DNA of 64,000 nucleotides, taken from contig CAXNMF010000018.1 of assembly GCA_964203275.1 (NCBI GenBank), forward strand, positions 16,084-80,083, read 5' to 3'. Position 1 is the stretch's first letter; every line of letters begins with the position of its first letter. This DNA comes from Ga0077527 sp945862135 (lineage in GTDB: Bacteria > Pseudomonadota > Gammaproteobacteria > Burkholderiales > SG8-41). Below, piece by piece: positions 52,994-61,265 of the stretch. A program made the position numbers and the translations under genes. Under the pieces are notes generated by a model. That model saw only the letters and a list, made by a program, of their open reading frames with translations, did not search any database and was not told the DNA's origin.

Positions 52994-53021
52994 CTGTGTG
53001 CTGTGTGCTGTGTGCTGTGTG
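52994..53021 (+). repeat. Heptanucleotide tandem repeat (CTGTGTG x4)
   Basis: Four perfect tandem copies of CTGTGTG just 3' of the Bug stop (53027) and about 94 bases upstream of the flavin reductase start, both on the minus strand. Copy-number change could alter promoter spacing but would not affect a coding frame. Confidence 0.85.
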
Positions 53022-53026
53022 CTGCG

Positions 53027-54016
53027 TCACTGCAATCGCAAATCACCACGACGGATCAGTTCGGCGTATCGCGCCACATCCCGTTGCAGCGTCTGCGCCA
53101 GCACCTCGGGCGCACTGCCAACCGCATCAATCCCCAGCGCGGAATAACGCTTAAGCACGGTTTCGTCCGCAAGGGCACGGTGCACTTCGATTTGCAGCCT
53201 TGAAACGACTGATGCCGGCGTTGCTGCTGGTGCCAGCAATGCATACCAGTCCTCGATTACCAGTCCGGGAAAAATCCGCTTCATCACTGGCACCCCGGCG
53301 AGTTGCGGCATCGGCCCGGCAGCAGTAACTGCCAGCGCACGCAACTGTTGCTTTGTAACCAAAGGCAGCGCAACCGGTGCCGCCATAAACAGCAGGTCGT
53401 TATTTCCAAGTGCCAGTGACTGCGCCGCAGGACCACCGCCGCTGAACAGCATGGATTCAGTGCGAATACCGGCAGCACGTGAAAACATCATCAATGCGAC
53501 ATGACTCAGACTGCCGGGCGCATTGACGCCCGAACTGATCACCGGTCGCGGGCGTTTCGCCAGTGCGAGCAGTTCGGCAACCGTTTTCGCAGGCACCCCC
53601 GGATGCACCGCCAGCACCAATGGCGAAGTGGCGATCAGGCTGACCGGAGTAAAGCCGCTCAATACATCAAACGACATCTGTTCGGGCAGCCATGCAGCGT
53701 TCACAGCCAAAGAAGCCGAAGCCAACAACAGCGTGTGTCCATCTGCAGGCGCATGGGCAACTGCAGCACTGCCGATCACACCGCCAGCACCCACGCGATG
53801 TTCAACCAGGACTTGCTGGACCAGATTGATTGACATGGAATGCGCCAAAAGCCGCGCCTGCATGCTGATCGCGCCAGCATCAGGGGCAGGAACAATCAAA
53901 CGCAGCGGTTTTACAGGAAACAGGGGTATTTCTGCCGCAAATACCGCTTTTTGGCTGATTACAGCCAGCCAGACAAAATACAACAACCAGCGGGCTTTGC
54001 GTCGAATGTCAAACAT
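53027..54016 (-). CDS. Divergent Bug/TctC-family receptor
   Basis: 329 residues from ATG 54016. Recognisable but clearly divergent: the first ligand loop reads LFPVKPLRLIVPAPDAGAISMQAR, losing the GG-x-D core of the family. The second reads VEHRVGAGGVIG instead of DNRxGAGG, and MLFSGGGPAAQSLALG replaces VPYKG. DGHTLLLA and HPGVPAKTVAELLALA are conserved. The N-terminus (LLYFVWLAVISQKAVFAA) is a signal peptide or anchor. It may bind a non-carboxylate ligand or be drifting. A degenerate IHF-like AT-rich stretch covers its upstream region. Confidence 0.88.
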   Translation of the reverse strand: MFDIRRKARWLLYFVWLAVISQKAVFAAEIPLFPVKPLRLIVPAPDAGAISMQARLLAHSMSINLVQQVLVEHRVGAGGVIGSAAVAHAPADGHTLLLASASLAVNAAWLPEQMSFDVLSGFTPVSLIATSPLVLAVHPGVPAKTVAELLALAKRPRPVISSGVNAPGSLSHVALMMFSRAAGIRTESMLFSGGGPAAQSLALGNNDLLFMAAPVALPLVTKQQLRALAVTAAGPMPQLAGVPVMKRIFPGLVIEDWYALLAPAATPASVVSRLQIEVHRALADETVLKRYSALGIDAVGSAPEVLAQTLQRDVARYAELIRRGDLRLQ

Positions 54017-54141
54017 AACTATATGATTTATATATATTTTTAATATGGCTTAACGTACAGAACCCTTCCCGTGAAGTCACATTAAATGACCAAATAAAAA
54101 ATAGTCACTCACCCGTCACATTTTGTCGTTCAAACCAAAGA

Positions 54142-54165
54142 AAACGCCCGCTTAAGCGGGCGTTT
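54142..54165. terminator. Palindromic terminator
   Basis: A perfect 24-base palindrome (AAACGCCCGCTT / AAGCGGGCGTTT) with T or A tracts at both ends. It follows the stop of the Bug gene at 54190 on the minus strand. Confidence 0.85.
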
Positions 54166-54189
54166 CGGTCATTTCCGGGAAAATCCCGA

Positions 54190-55167
54190 TCAATCCAAGC
54201 CGACCTTCGCAGCATTGATGACCTTGGTGTATTTCTCCGCTTCACGCTTGAAATATGCGGCCAATTCCTCCGGCGTACTGCCCACGGGTTCGCCGCCTTC
54301 CTTGCGGATGAAGTCGTTGAGATCAGGAGCCTTGAGTGCCTTGAGGATCTCTGAGTTCAGCTTGGCCACGATATCCTTTGACGTGCCTTTGGCGTAAAAC
54401 ATCGCATACCAGTTGTCAGCCTCGAATTCCGGGAATATCGAGGTCATGGTCGGCAGGTCCGGAAACGCAGAGGATTTTTTCGACGTGGTCACCGCGATCG
54501 TCCGCACCTTGCCCGTTTTGGTGAACGGTTGAACGGCGAGCGCCGTGGCGAAAGTGAAGTCTGACTCGCCGCTGATCTGCGCAACCATCGCCGGGCCACC
54601 ACCCTTGTATGGAACCGGTGTCACGCGGGCTCCGCCGAACAGTTTCAGCATTTCCACTGACAGATGACTGGTGGTGCCGGCGCCGTTATGGGCAGCAATC
54701 AGATTGCCGCCGGGTTTCTTGGCCAACGCGACGAATTCCTTGAGATTCTTCACCGGTACGCTGGGATGCACGGTCAGTACCAGCGGAACCGAGGAAATCC
54801 AGCTAACCGGCTCTAGATCCGTCAGCGGGTTGAATTTCAGCCGCTTTGCATAGAGGACGGTGTTCACGGCAAGAGAGGCGGTCGTGAACAGGATGTTGTA
54901 GCCATCGGTAGGCCCCTTCGCCACAAACTCAGCACCGATCAGGCCGGACGCGCCGGAGCGGTTCTCCACCAGAAAATTCTGGCTCATGCTGACCTGGAAC
55001 TTCTGGGCGAGCAGCCGGCCCTGAATATCAGTGCCACCGCCAGCGCCGAACGGCACAACTATGCGTACGGGCTTGGATGGATAGGCCTGTGCCCAGACCG
55101 GTCCGGCAGCTACAGTTAGCGCCAGCGCCGAAGCGAGGCCGGCCAGGCCGAATTGCATTCGTTTCAT
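54190..55167 (-). CDS. Bug/TctC-family periplasmic solute-binding protein
   Basis: 325 residues from ATG 55167, with GAGGAGATT upstream. An in-frame start at 55275 would overlap the next gene and lacks the signal. Signal peptide to VWAQA, then YPSKPVRIVVPFGAGGGTDIQGR. VENRSGASGLIG, DGYNILFTTASLAVNTVL and VPYKGGGPAMVAQISGESD follow; DGYN is a minor variant. Complete. It lies 100 bases downstream of an alpha/beta hydrolase start-to-stop unit on the same strand and is closed by the palindromic terminator. Confidence 0.93.
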   Translation of the reverse strand: MKRMQFGLAGLASALALTVAAGPVWAQAYPSKPVRIVVPFGAGGGTDIQGRLLAQKFQVSMSQNFLVENRSGASGLIGAEFVAKGPTDGYNILFTTASLAVNTVLYAKRLKFNPLTDLEPVSWISSVPLVLTVHPSVPVKNLKEFVALAKKPGGNLIAAHNGAGTTSHLSVEMLKLFGGARVTPVPYKGGGPAMVAQISGESDFTFATALAVQPFTKTGKVRTIAVTTSKKSSAFPDLPTMTSIFPEFEADNWYAMFYAKGTSKDIVAKLNSEILKALKAPDLNDFIRKEGGEPVGSTPEELAAYFKREAEKYTKVINAAKVGLD

Positions 55168-55267
55168 TTTGAATCTCCTCGTCAGTATTGACTCGTTATG
55201 TGCGGCTCCGTCATGAGTGCCGCTATGGCAGTGTAACAGCCCTGCGGACTCCGCCAAAGCCGCGGGG

Positions 55268-56191
55268 TTAACCACGGTAAATCGGTTCCGGCTGGGTGAA
55301 AAATGAGTGCAGGATATGGTAAACCATACGGAAATTGATCTGCTGGAAACTCGCGTGCGAAATGCCAGCCATTACAGCAAATGACTTGTCGGGGTTGGGC
55401 AGGCGATTGAAGAAATCCAGCAGGTCTTCCATGCTGGCGATGCCGTCCCATTGCCCGCGCATGATCACAGTCGCGGCAGTGATTTTTGCCGGATCAACAA
55501 CCGGCAGTCTTGCACACATGTCGAGATAGGTGCCGGTCGGCACGGAATCATCCAGCGCAAGAATCGCATCGGCAAAAGCCTCGACCACTTTCTCTTCGGC
55601 ACAGCCGGCGTGATCGCGATTGAAAATCGAATGCACGAAGGCACGGTCAATCGGGCGCCGCTTGTTGGCTTTCCACTGGTCCAGTTTCTTGGCGCGTTCT
55701 TCCAGTGTCGGGCTGCCCTTGCCGGTCCAGACGAAAGCATCAAGCGCCAGTCTGGACACGCGCTCCGGATGCTGTTCGGCAAACATGGCCGCACGCAAAG
55801 CACCCGAAGAAATGCCGTAGACGAGGAACTGCTTCGTCCCCGTGGTCTTCATGATGTAATCACTGGCGGCCGCAAGATCATCGGCGCCGTTGGCGATGTC
55901 GAAATAGATGTCGCGTGATTTGTCGGAACGGCCGTAGCCTTCCATGTCCACGCACCAGGTATTGAAACCACGCTGGGCAAACCAGTCCATCACTGACGAA
56001 TCCGGACGGCCGGGCACATGCAGATCAAAAGTGGGCTGGGAGGCCATAGACGAACCGTGCACAAACAAAACAGTACCATTCGCGCCCTTGCCGTCAGTTG
56101 CGGACTTCTCCCACATGAAGAGTTTGACATCGCCCTTGCGGGTCCAGTGTTCCTTGCCGGCAACTGCGGCGGTGTTGGTGTTTTGGCTCAT
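55268..56191 (-). CDS. Alpha/beta hydrolase
   Basis: 307 residues. GTVLFVHGSSMASQPTFDL gives the oxyanion region, and CVDMEGYGRSD is typical. VYGISSGALRAAMFAEQHPERV holds the Ser nucleophile in G-I-S-S-G. The acid (QWDGIASMEDL) and His (AGISHASFQQ) are in normal places. No signal peptide. In family terms it resembles dienelactone-type or haloalkane dehalogenase-like esterases, and the substrate is unknown. It is divergent from the aldolase gene at 56355 and upstream of a Bug receptor, so hydrolysis of an imported ester is a reasonable guess. Confidence 0.88.
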   Translation of the reverse strand: MSQNTNTAAVAGKEHWTRKGDVKLFMWEKSATDGKGANGTVLFVHGSSMASQPTFDLHVPGRPDSSVMDWFAQRGFNTWCVDMEGYGRSDKSRDIYFDIANGADDLAAASDYIMKTTGTKQFLVYGISSGALRAAMFAEQHPERVSRLALDAFVWTGKGSPTLEERAKKLDQWKANKRRPIDRAFVHSIFNRDHAGCAEEKVVEAFADAILALDDSVPTGTYLDMCARLPVVDPAKITAATVIMRGQWDGIASMEDLLDFFNRLPNPDKSFAVMAGISHASFQQINFRMVYHILHSFFTQPEPIYRG

Positions 56192-56354
56192 GAAATTCCG
56201 GATGAAAAGTTGGGTCTACAAAGCGGGACGGCAAGTCTAGGATACGGAACCGGGCCAGTCAAACCGAAGGGGCCCAATATATAATTCCCCGCTGGATAAG
56301 CTCGTTTTCCCCCCGCTTCACGCGTCAAAATCCCGCCCTGTACTGGACACGCCT

Positions 56355-57152
56355 GTGACCGCAAATTATTCGACGCAGTTCCGCAGCATCAAGGATGAAG
56401 TCAGCCCCGAGGAGTGGGAAACTCGCCTCAACCTCGCCGCCTGCTATCGGTTGACCGATGTCTACGACATGACCGACCTGATCTACAACCATATCACCGC
56501 ACGCATTCCCGGCGATAAAGATCACCTGCTGATCAACCTTTACGGCCTGCTTTACAAGGAAATCACCGCTTCCAGCCTGGTCAAGATCGACCTGGAAGGC
56601 AACATCCTGTGGAAGCCCGACACCGATTACGGCATCAACAAGTCCGGCTATGTGATTCACGGCGCCATCCATCATGCGCGGCCCGACGTGAAATGCGTGA
56701 TGCACACGCATACCCGCGCCGGCATGGCAGTGTGCTCGATGAAACGCGGCCTGCTGCCGATGACGCAGACCTCGATGCGTTTTGTCGGCCATCTCGGCTA
56801 CCACGACTATGAAGGTCCCGCGATTGATCTCGCCGAACGGGAACGCCTGGTGAAAGACCTCGGCAATCACGACGCAATGATGCTGCGTAACCACGGCCTG
56901 CTCACCTGCGGCGCCACGGTGCAGCAGGCCTTCAACACGATGTACCAGCTCGAACTTTCCTGCCGTGCGCAAATCGATGCGCTGGCCGGCGGACAGGACA
57001 TCGTGCTGCCGCCAGAGGAAGTCATTGCGCACACCGCCAATCTTTATCAACCGGGCACGCGCCGGCCCTACGGCGTGCTGGAATGGCATGCGATGCTGCG
57101 CCGGCTTGATGCTGAATCAAAAAACTCCGGTTATCCGCCGTACTGGCACTGA
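56355..57152 (+). CDS. Class II aldolase/adducin family protein
   Basis: 265 residues starting at GTG 56355. Zinc-binding His residues: HTHTRAG (two His, about residues 116 and 118) and a later RNHGLLTCG (His). NHITARIPGDKDHLLINLYGLLYKEITASSLVKID is the conserved N-terminal part. The proton-donor region is less clear. Members act as fuculose-phosphate aldolases, decarboxylases or uncharacterised catabolic enzymes. It is followed 47 bases later by an acyl-CoA dehydrogenase on the same strand, so these two may serve one pathway. Confidence 0.88.
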   Translation: MTANYSTQFRSIKDEVSPEEWETRLNLAACYRLTDVYDMTDLIYNHITARIPGDKDHLLINLYGLLYKEITASSLVKIDLEGNILWKPDTDYGINKSGYVIHGAIHHARPDVKCVMHTHTRAGMAVCSMKRGLLPMTQTSMRFVGHLGYHDYEGPAIDLAERERLVKDLGNHDAMMLRNHGLLTCGATVQQAFNTMYQLELSCRAQIDALAGGQDIVLPPEEVIAHTANLYQPGTRRPYGVLEWHAMLRRLDAESKNSGYPPYWH

Positions 57153-57199
57153 CCAGACTCGCCTCATTAACAACCAACACCAACGATTGTGAACTGAAC

Positions 57200-58366
57200 A
57201 TGGACTTCAGGATCTCCGAAGAACAACGCGCCTTTGTCGACACGGTGCGCCGGGTATGTCAGGAAGAATTCGCGCCGCGCGCGATCAAATACCTCGACGG
57301 CACCTGGCCGGCGGAGAATATGAAACGCCTCGGCGAAATCGGCGTGCTCGGCATGGCGGTTCCCGAAGAGTACGGCGGCTCCGGCCTGTCGATCCTCGAT
57401 ACGGTGCTGGTGCTCGAAGAAATCGGCAAGGTCTGCTACGTGACCTCGATGGCGGCACTCGGCGAAGTGGGCACCCAGACGCGCATCATCGCCACGTTTG
57501 CGCCTGAAGAAATCAAACGCAAGATTCTGCCGCGCGTGGCCACCGGCGAGGCCATTCTGGCCATCTGCATGACCGAGCCTGACGCCGGCACCGACGTGCC
57601 GAGCTACAAGACGAACTGCACGATCAAGGGCGACAAGATCGTGCTGCGCGGCGCCAAGACGCTGATCTCACGCGCTGACATCGCCGAAATGTTCATCGTA
57701 TTCACCCGCGTCGATAACAAGCCCGGCGCCGAGGGCATTGGCTGCGTGCTGGTGCCCGGCGGAACAAAAGGATTGATGGCGAAAGCGAGCTATCACACGA
57801 TGGGCGGTGAATTCCTCTCCGACGTCGTGTTCGACGACATTGAACTGCCGATCGAGCACCTGGTCATTCGCGACAACGGCATGAAAAAACTGCTGTCGGC
57901 CTTCAATACCCAGCGCTGCCTGAATCCGGCGATCTGCCTCGGCCTCGCCGAAGGCGCGCTGGAAGAGGCGGTGAAATACATGCGCCAGCGTTCTGCGTTC
58001 GGCAAAAAGATCGGCGACTTCCAGGGACTGCGCTGGAAAGTGGCCGACATGTACATCCAGATCGAAGCCGCCCGCGGTCTGCTCTATCGAGCGGCCGTAT
58101 CCGGTGAAAAATTTCCCGATCCGACGCTCGCGGCAATGGCCAAGATTTACACCAACGAAATGTCGATCCGAGTGACCAGCGAAGCAATCCAGATTCACGG
58201 CGGCTACGGATTTACCGATGAATTCCCGGTATCGCGCTTTTTCCGCGGCACGCGCTACGGTAGTCTCGGCGGCGGCACGACCGAAACGCTGCGCAACATG
58301 GTCGGACGCAAACTCGTCGAACAGATGGATCTGGCTTCAGGCTGCCTCGGGATGGATTACTTCTAG
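57200..58366 (+). CDS. Acyl-CoA dehydrogenase
   Basis: 388 residues. FAD/substrate motifs: MTEPDAGTDVPSYKTN, LKGxKTLIS-type RGAKTLISRADIAEMFIV, and QIHGGYGFTDEFPVSRFFRGTR. At the usual catalytic Glu position (YEGT in medium-chain enzymes) the sequence is LGGGTTE, as in families where the base lies on another helix (isovaleryl-type). It is therefore probably a branched or long-chain/unusual acyl-CoA dehydrogenase and not an inactive one. It introduces a 2,3-double bond into an acyl-CoA. It is in tandem with the class II aldolase. Confidence 0.93.
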   Translation: MDFRISEEQRAFVDTVRRVCQEEFAPRAIKYLDGTWPAENMKRLGEIGVLGMAVPEEYGGSGLSILDTVLVLEEIGKVCYVTSMAALGEVGTQTRIIATFAPEEIKRKILPRVATGEAILAICMTEPDAGTDVPSYKTNCTIKGDKIVLRGAKTLISRADIAEMFIVFTRVDNKPGAEGIGCVLVPGGTKGLMAKASYHTMGGEFLSDVVFDDIELPIEHLVIRDNGMKKLLSAFNTQRCLNPAICLGLAEGALEEAVKYMRQRSAFGKKIGDFQGLRWKVADMYIQIEAARGLLYRAAVSGEKFPDPTLAAMAKIYTNEMSIRVTSEAIQIHGGYGFTDEFPVSRFFRGTRYGSLGGGTTETLRNMVGRKLVEQMDLASGCLGMDYF

Positions 58367-58421
58367 GAATCCCGGCCTGAAGTTCGCCGGGATTACTCAA
58401 CACGACAAGTCGAAGCGAATA

Positions 58422-59429
58422 TCAATAAACAGGCTTGGACCTGAAGTGGCCTTCACGGGCGATTGATTTAACCTTGATCGGTTCAATCTTGTTGCCTTTG
58501 AGTACATCCAGCGTAACCTCTACGCCAGCATCGCCGCTTTTCCAGAGTCGCGTATAAAAATCCGCCTGTCCGGCCAAAGCCTGACCGCCGAAACCGACGA
58601 TAATGTCGCCAGCTTGCAGTCCGGCCTCTTCAGCAGGCCCTTCGGCTGAGACCCGGGTGACGATGACCTTGCCCTGGATTTCCTGAGACGTGATTCCCAG
58701 CCAAGGCCGCGGCTTGGTCGTCACGCGGCCATTGGCAATAAAATCCCCGAGCACCGGTTTCAGCGTGTCAATCGGCACGAACATATTGCCAGGCACGCCG
58801 CTCTTGCCGATGGCATCGCCAACAGCCAGCGAACCGATGCCCAGCAATTTGCCCTCGCGCGACAGCAGCGCAGCCCCCTGCCAGTTGACCGTCGCTGGAG
58901 CGGTGTAAATGGCTTCATCCAGCAGATATTCCCAATACCCGACGAACGGCCTTTTGGACACGATGTAGGCCGGCGCCACACCATCAAATCCGACAATCAG
59001 CACGATATCGCGCAAATTGGCCGCCGAGGATTGGCCAAAATCCACGGCCTTGATCGGCAATGGTTTCAGCGATTTCACCAGTCCAAGTCCTGTGGCGTTG
59101 TCATAGCCGATGACATTCGCCGGGAACTTGCGGCCATCTGCCGTCGCCAGTTCGATGGTGTCCGCTTCGGTAACCAGATAACCAATGGTCAGCACCAGAC
59201 CGCTGGAGTCGATGACCACACCGGTACCTTCGCGCTGTTGGCCCAGCGTCTGGGAACTGCGCGCATCCGGAACGGCCTTGACCGTGAGCTTGACGACAGA
59301 AAACTCGTCAATCGTCAGTTGCCGGTCAGCCGCAAAAGCAGGTGCAGTGCAAAGGAGGAAAACTGCAGCCACTACGATCGAATTCAGGAGATGCTGCCAT
59401 ATCATTAAAGGACTGCGAGCAGGCGCCAT
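58422..59429 (-). CDS. HtrA-like S1C protein with a degenerate catalytic triad, plus PDZ domain
   Basis: 335 residues from ATG 59429, with GGAG upstream. A signal peptide ends at AFA. The trypsin-like fold (GTGVVIDSSGLVLTIGYLV, GVAPAYIVSKRPF, GIGSLAVGD) is followed by a PDZ domain (WLGITSQEIQGKVIVTRV, GPAEEAGLQAGDIIVGFGGQALAG). All three catalytic sites are lost: GYLV (83-86) where AHVV has His, NATG (111-114) where TD has Asp, and NWQGAALL (182-189) where GNSGGPL has Ser. It should be a non-proteolytic periplasmic protein, perhaps a scaffold or adaptor using PDZ binding. Confidence 0.88.
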   Translation of the reverse strand: MAPARSPLMIWQHLLNSIVVAAVFLLCTAPAFAADRQLTIDEFSVVKLTVKAVPDARSSQTLGQQREGTGVVIDSSGLVLTIGYLVTEADTIELATADGRKFPANVIGYDNATGLGLVKSLKPLPIKAVDFGQSSAANLRDIVLIVGFDGVAPAYIVSKRPFVGYWEYLLDEAIYTAPATVNWQGAALLSREGKLLGIGSLAVGDAIGKSGVPGNMFVPIDTLKPVLGDFIANGRVTTKPRPWLGITSQEIQGKVIVTRVSAEGPAEEAGLQAGDIIVGFGGQALAGQADFYTRLWKSGDAGVEVTLDVLKGNKIEPIKVKSIAREGHFRSKPVY

Positions 59430-59582
59430 GGGATTCTCCAGATTGAATACCAGCACCGTCGCAAGGGTCCGGAACCGGTTATTAGAGAATATGCTACGAC
59501 GATTGTCGGGAGGGCAAAAGGCCCTGCGCGGAATTGGCGCTACAATGCCCGCTCATTTTCAGGATTGTGGAGGACAAACAGC

Positions 59583-60356
59583 ATGGAACTCGGACTCAAG
59601 GGCAAAGTCGCCATCGTTACCGGCGGCACTGAAGGTATTGGCAAAGCCACAGCGCTGACACTGGCAAGGGAAGGCGCTAAAGTAGCGATCTGCGCCCGTG
59701 GTAAAGAACTGCTGGATGCCACCGCCGCGGAAATCACCAAGGCCGGCGGTGAAGTACTGGCCATTTCCGCAGACATGAGCAAGGCGGCGGACTGCAAACG
59801 CTTCATCGAGGAAGTCGCGCAGAAATTCGGTCGCATCGATATCCTTGTCAATAATGCGGGCACTTCCAAACGAGGCAAATTCCTTGAATTGCAGGATGAG
59901 GAATGGGCAGCCGATCTCGAACTGAAGGTCTTCGGCGCCATCCGTTGCACACGTTTGGCCATTCCGCACATGAAAAAACAGGGCGGCGGCCGTGTCATCA
60001 ACATCACCATCTCCGGTGCAAAACAACCCGCCGCCGAGTCCTACCCGACATCGGTATCCCGCGCCGCCGGTCTAGCCATCACCAAGGCCTTGTCCAAGGA
60101 GTTCGCGCCCGACAACATCCTCGTCAATACGATTTGCATCGGCAAGATCAAATCAGGCCAGCACGAGCGCCGCTTCACCAAGGATGGCGTCAGCGCCGAC
60201 GACTACTACGGCAAGATGAGCAAGGACATTCCGATGAAACGGGTTGGTGAGGCGCAGGAAGTTGCCAACGTCATCACGTTTTTGGCGTCCAACGCCGCGA
60301 GTTATGTCACCGGCACCAGTATCAACCTCGATGGCGGCATTTCCGGCGTTCTTTAA
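59583..60356 (+). CDS. Short-chain dehydrogenase/reductase family protein with altered active site
   Basis: 257 residues from ATG 59583, with GGAGG upstream. NAD(P) motif TGGTEGIG (13-20) and NNAG (90-93) are normal, as is the C-terminal DGGIS. The usual Tyr-x-x-x-Lys is not present: the segment reads ESYPTSVSRAAG, so Tyr154 is followed six residues later by Arg160 and no Lys. Ser in ISGAKQP is conserved. Either a shifted catalytic arrangement or a non-catalytic/hydratase-like role. It is followed by a terminator shared with tRNA-Thr. Confidence 0.87.
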   Translation: MELGLKGKVAIVTGGTEGIGKATALTLAREGAKVAICARGKELLDATAAEITKAGGEVLAISADMSKAADCKRFIEEVAQKFGRIDILVNNAGTSKRGKFLELQDEEWAADLELKVFGAIRCTRLAIPHMKKQGGGRVINITISGAKQPAAESYPTSVSRAAGLAITKALSKEFAPDNILVNTICIGKIKSGQHERRFTKDGVSADDYYGKMSKDIPMKRVGEAQEVANVITFLASNAASYVTGTSINLDGGISGVL

Positions 60357-60365
60357 TTTTCAATA

Positions 60366-60378
60366 TAAACAATTGATT
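60366..60378 (+). promoter_or_regulatory. IHF-like AT-rich motif (TAAACAATTGATT)
   Basis: Exact YAANNNNTTGATW match between the SDR stop and the terminator. Confidence 0.3.
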
Positions 60379-60438
60379 AACTTTTGCGGAAAGTCACAGC
60401 CGTCACAATTTCCTGGTCTTGTTCATATGCAGGAATGA

Positions 60439-60469
60439 AAACGGCCCCGAAAATTCGGGGCCGTTTTTT
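60439..60469. terminator. Bidirectional terminator shared by SDR gene and tRNA-Thr
   Basis: AAACGGCCCCGAA - AA - TTCGGGGCCGTTTTTTT. Its T-tract on the plus strand abuts the tRNA 3' end encoded on the minus strand. Confidence 0.93.
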
Positions 60470-60545
60470 TGGTGCCGGAAATAGGAGTCGAACCTACGAC
60501 CTTCGCATTACGAATGCGCTGCTCTACCAACTGAGCTATTCCGGC
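60470..60545 (-). tRNA. tRNA-Thr (anticodon CGT)
   Basis: 76 bases with an encoded CCA. Acceptor stem GCCGGAA/TTCCGGC, D-arm containing AGCTCAGTTGGTAGAGC, anticodon loop TTCGTAA with CGT (reads ACG), variable loop, and T-arm with GGTTCGA. All arms pair. The gene is on the minus strand and its 3' end runs directly into the bidirectional terminator. Confidence 0.96.
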
Positions 60546-60581
60546 AAAACTGGAAACCGTTACTGCGGAAAGGGTCGTATT

Positions 60582-61013
60582 CTACCGCACCGGCGCATTG
60601 CTGGCGCGAACACGGACGATGATATCAACACCTTCGGTCACCACGCCGGACGGTAATTCAGGAATCCCGCTGACCGACAACGTAGCGGCAGGGATGTCCG
60701 TGATCTCACCGGTATCGATGTTGTACATATGATGGTGCGGTTCAGTATTCGGATCATAAAACACGCGCTTCGGATCAACGATGACTTCACGGATCAAGCC
60801 CCGATCCCGAAACAGATTCAGCGTGTTGTAAACCGTGGCCTTCGACGTTTCGGCATGCTGCTCGTTGACCTTCGCCAGAACCTGATCAGCAGAAAGGTGG
60901 TGACAGCGCCCCAACAGAACTTGGGCAATTTCCAGCCGTTGATGGGTCGGAGCGATACCGTGCCTGCGCAATTGCGCAACCAAGGAGGTTCGATCGTAAG
61001 ATGTTGCTTCCAT
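60582..61013 (-). CDS. Fur family transcriptional regulator (Irr-like)
   Basis: 143 residues. The winged-helix part (LRRHGIAPTHQRLEIAQVLLGR, LSADQVLAKVNEQHAETSKATVYNTLNLF) and dimer domain (RVFYDPNTEPHHHMYNIDTGEITDI) are complete. There is no CxxC zinc motif, and the HHH cluster is conserved as in Irr-type regulators that sense iron or heme state. PerR-type peroxide sensing is the alternative. The upstream region (61021-61050) has palindromic AT-rich sequence that could be an autoregulatory operator. The gene is divergent from the pilin operon. Confidence 0.85.
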   Translation of the reverse strand: MEATSYDRTSLVAQLRRHGIAPTHQRLEIAQVLLGRCHHLSADQVLAKVNEQHAETSKATVYNTLNLFRDRGLIREVIVDPKRVFYDPNTEPHHHMYNIDTGEITDIPAATLSVSGIPELPSGVVTEGVDIIVRVRASNAPVR

Positions 61014-61265
61014 TGGTTTTATTCTAGTTCAATAATTGGACTTTGTCTAATAATTACAGCTTGGTTGCATCGCTCCGCCTTCCGCCGCGACGACCGGATC
61101 TTCACCGATAACACTGACGGGCCGGAACCCGGGAAAAAGGTGATTTTGTTCACGGCTGCGCATCATTTGCGACCGCTCATGGTCTGCTTCAAGCCACTCA
61201 TCGGGAAGCCATGGCGACAGCGTAGAATCCTTTCTATTCTTACACCTACATAAAGGGGAGCAGGC

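Noticed and set aside
52994..53021. Phase-variable coding repeat
   Set aside because: The repeat lies after the stop codon of the Bug gene, so changes in copy number would not shift a frame.
54142..54165. Operator site for a dimeric regulator
   Set aside because: The perfect palindrome follows a stop codon, is GC-rich and is flanked by T/A tracts, so a terminator is simpler.
57200..58366. Inactive acyl-CoA dehydrogenase because YEGT is replaced by GGGT
   Set aside because: Several active families carry the catalytic Glu on a different helix and have Gly here.
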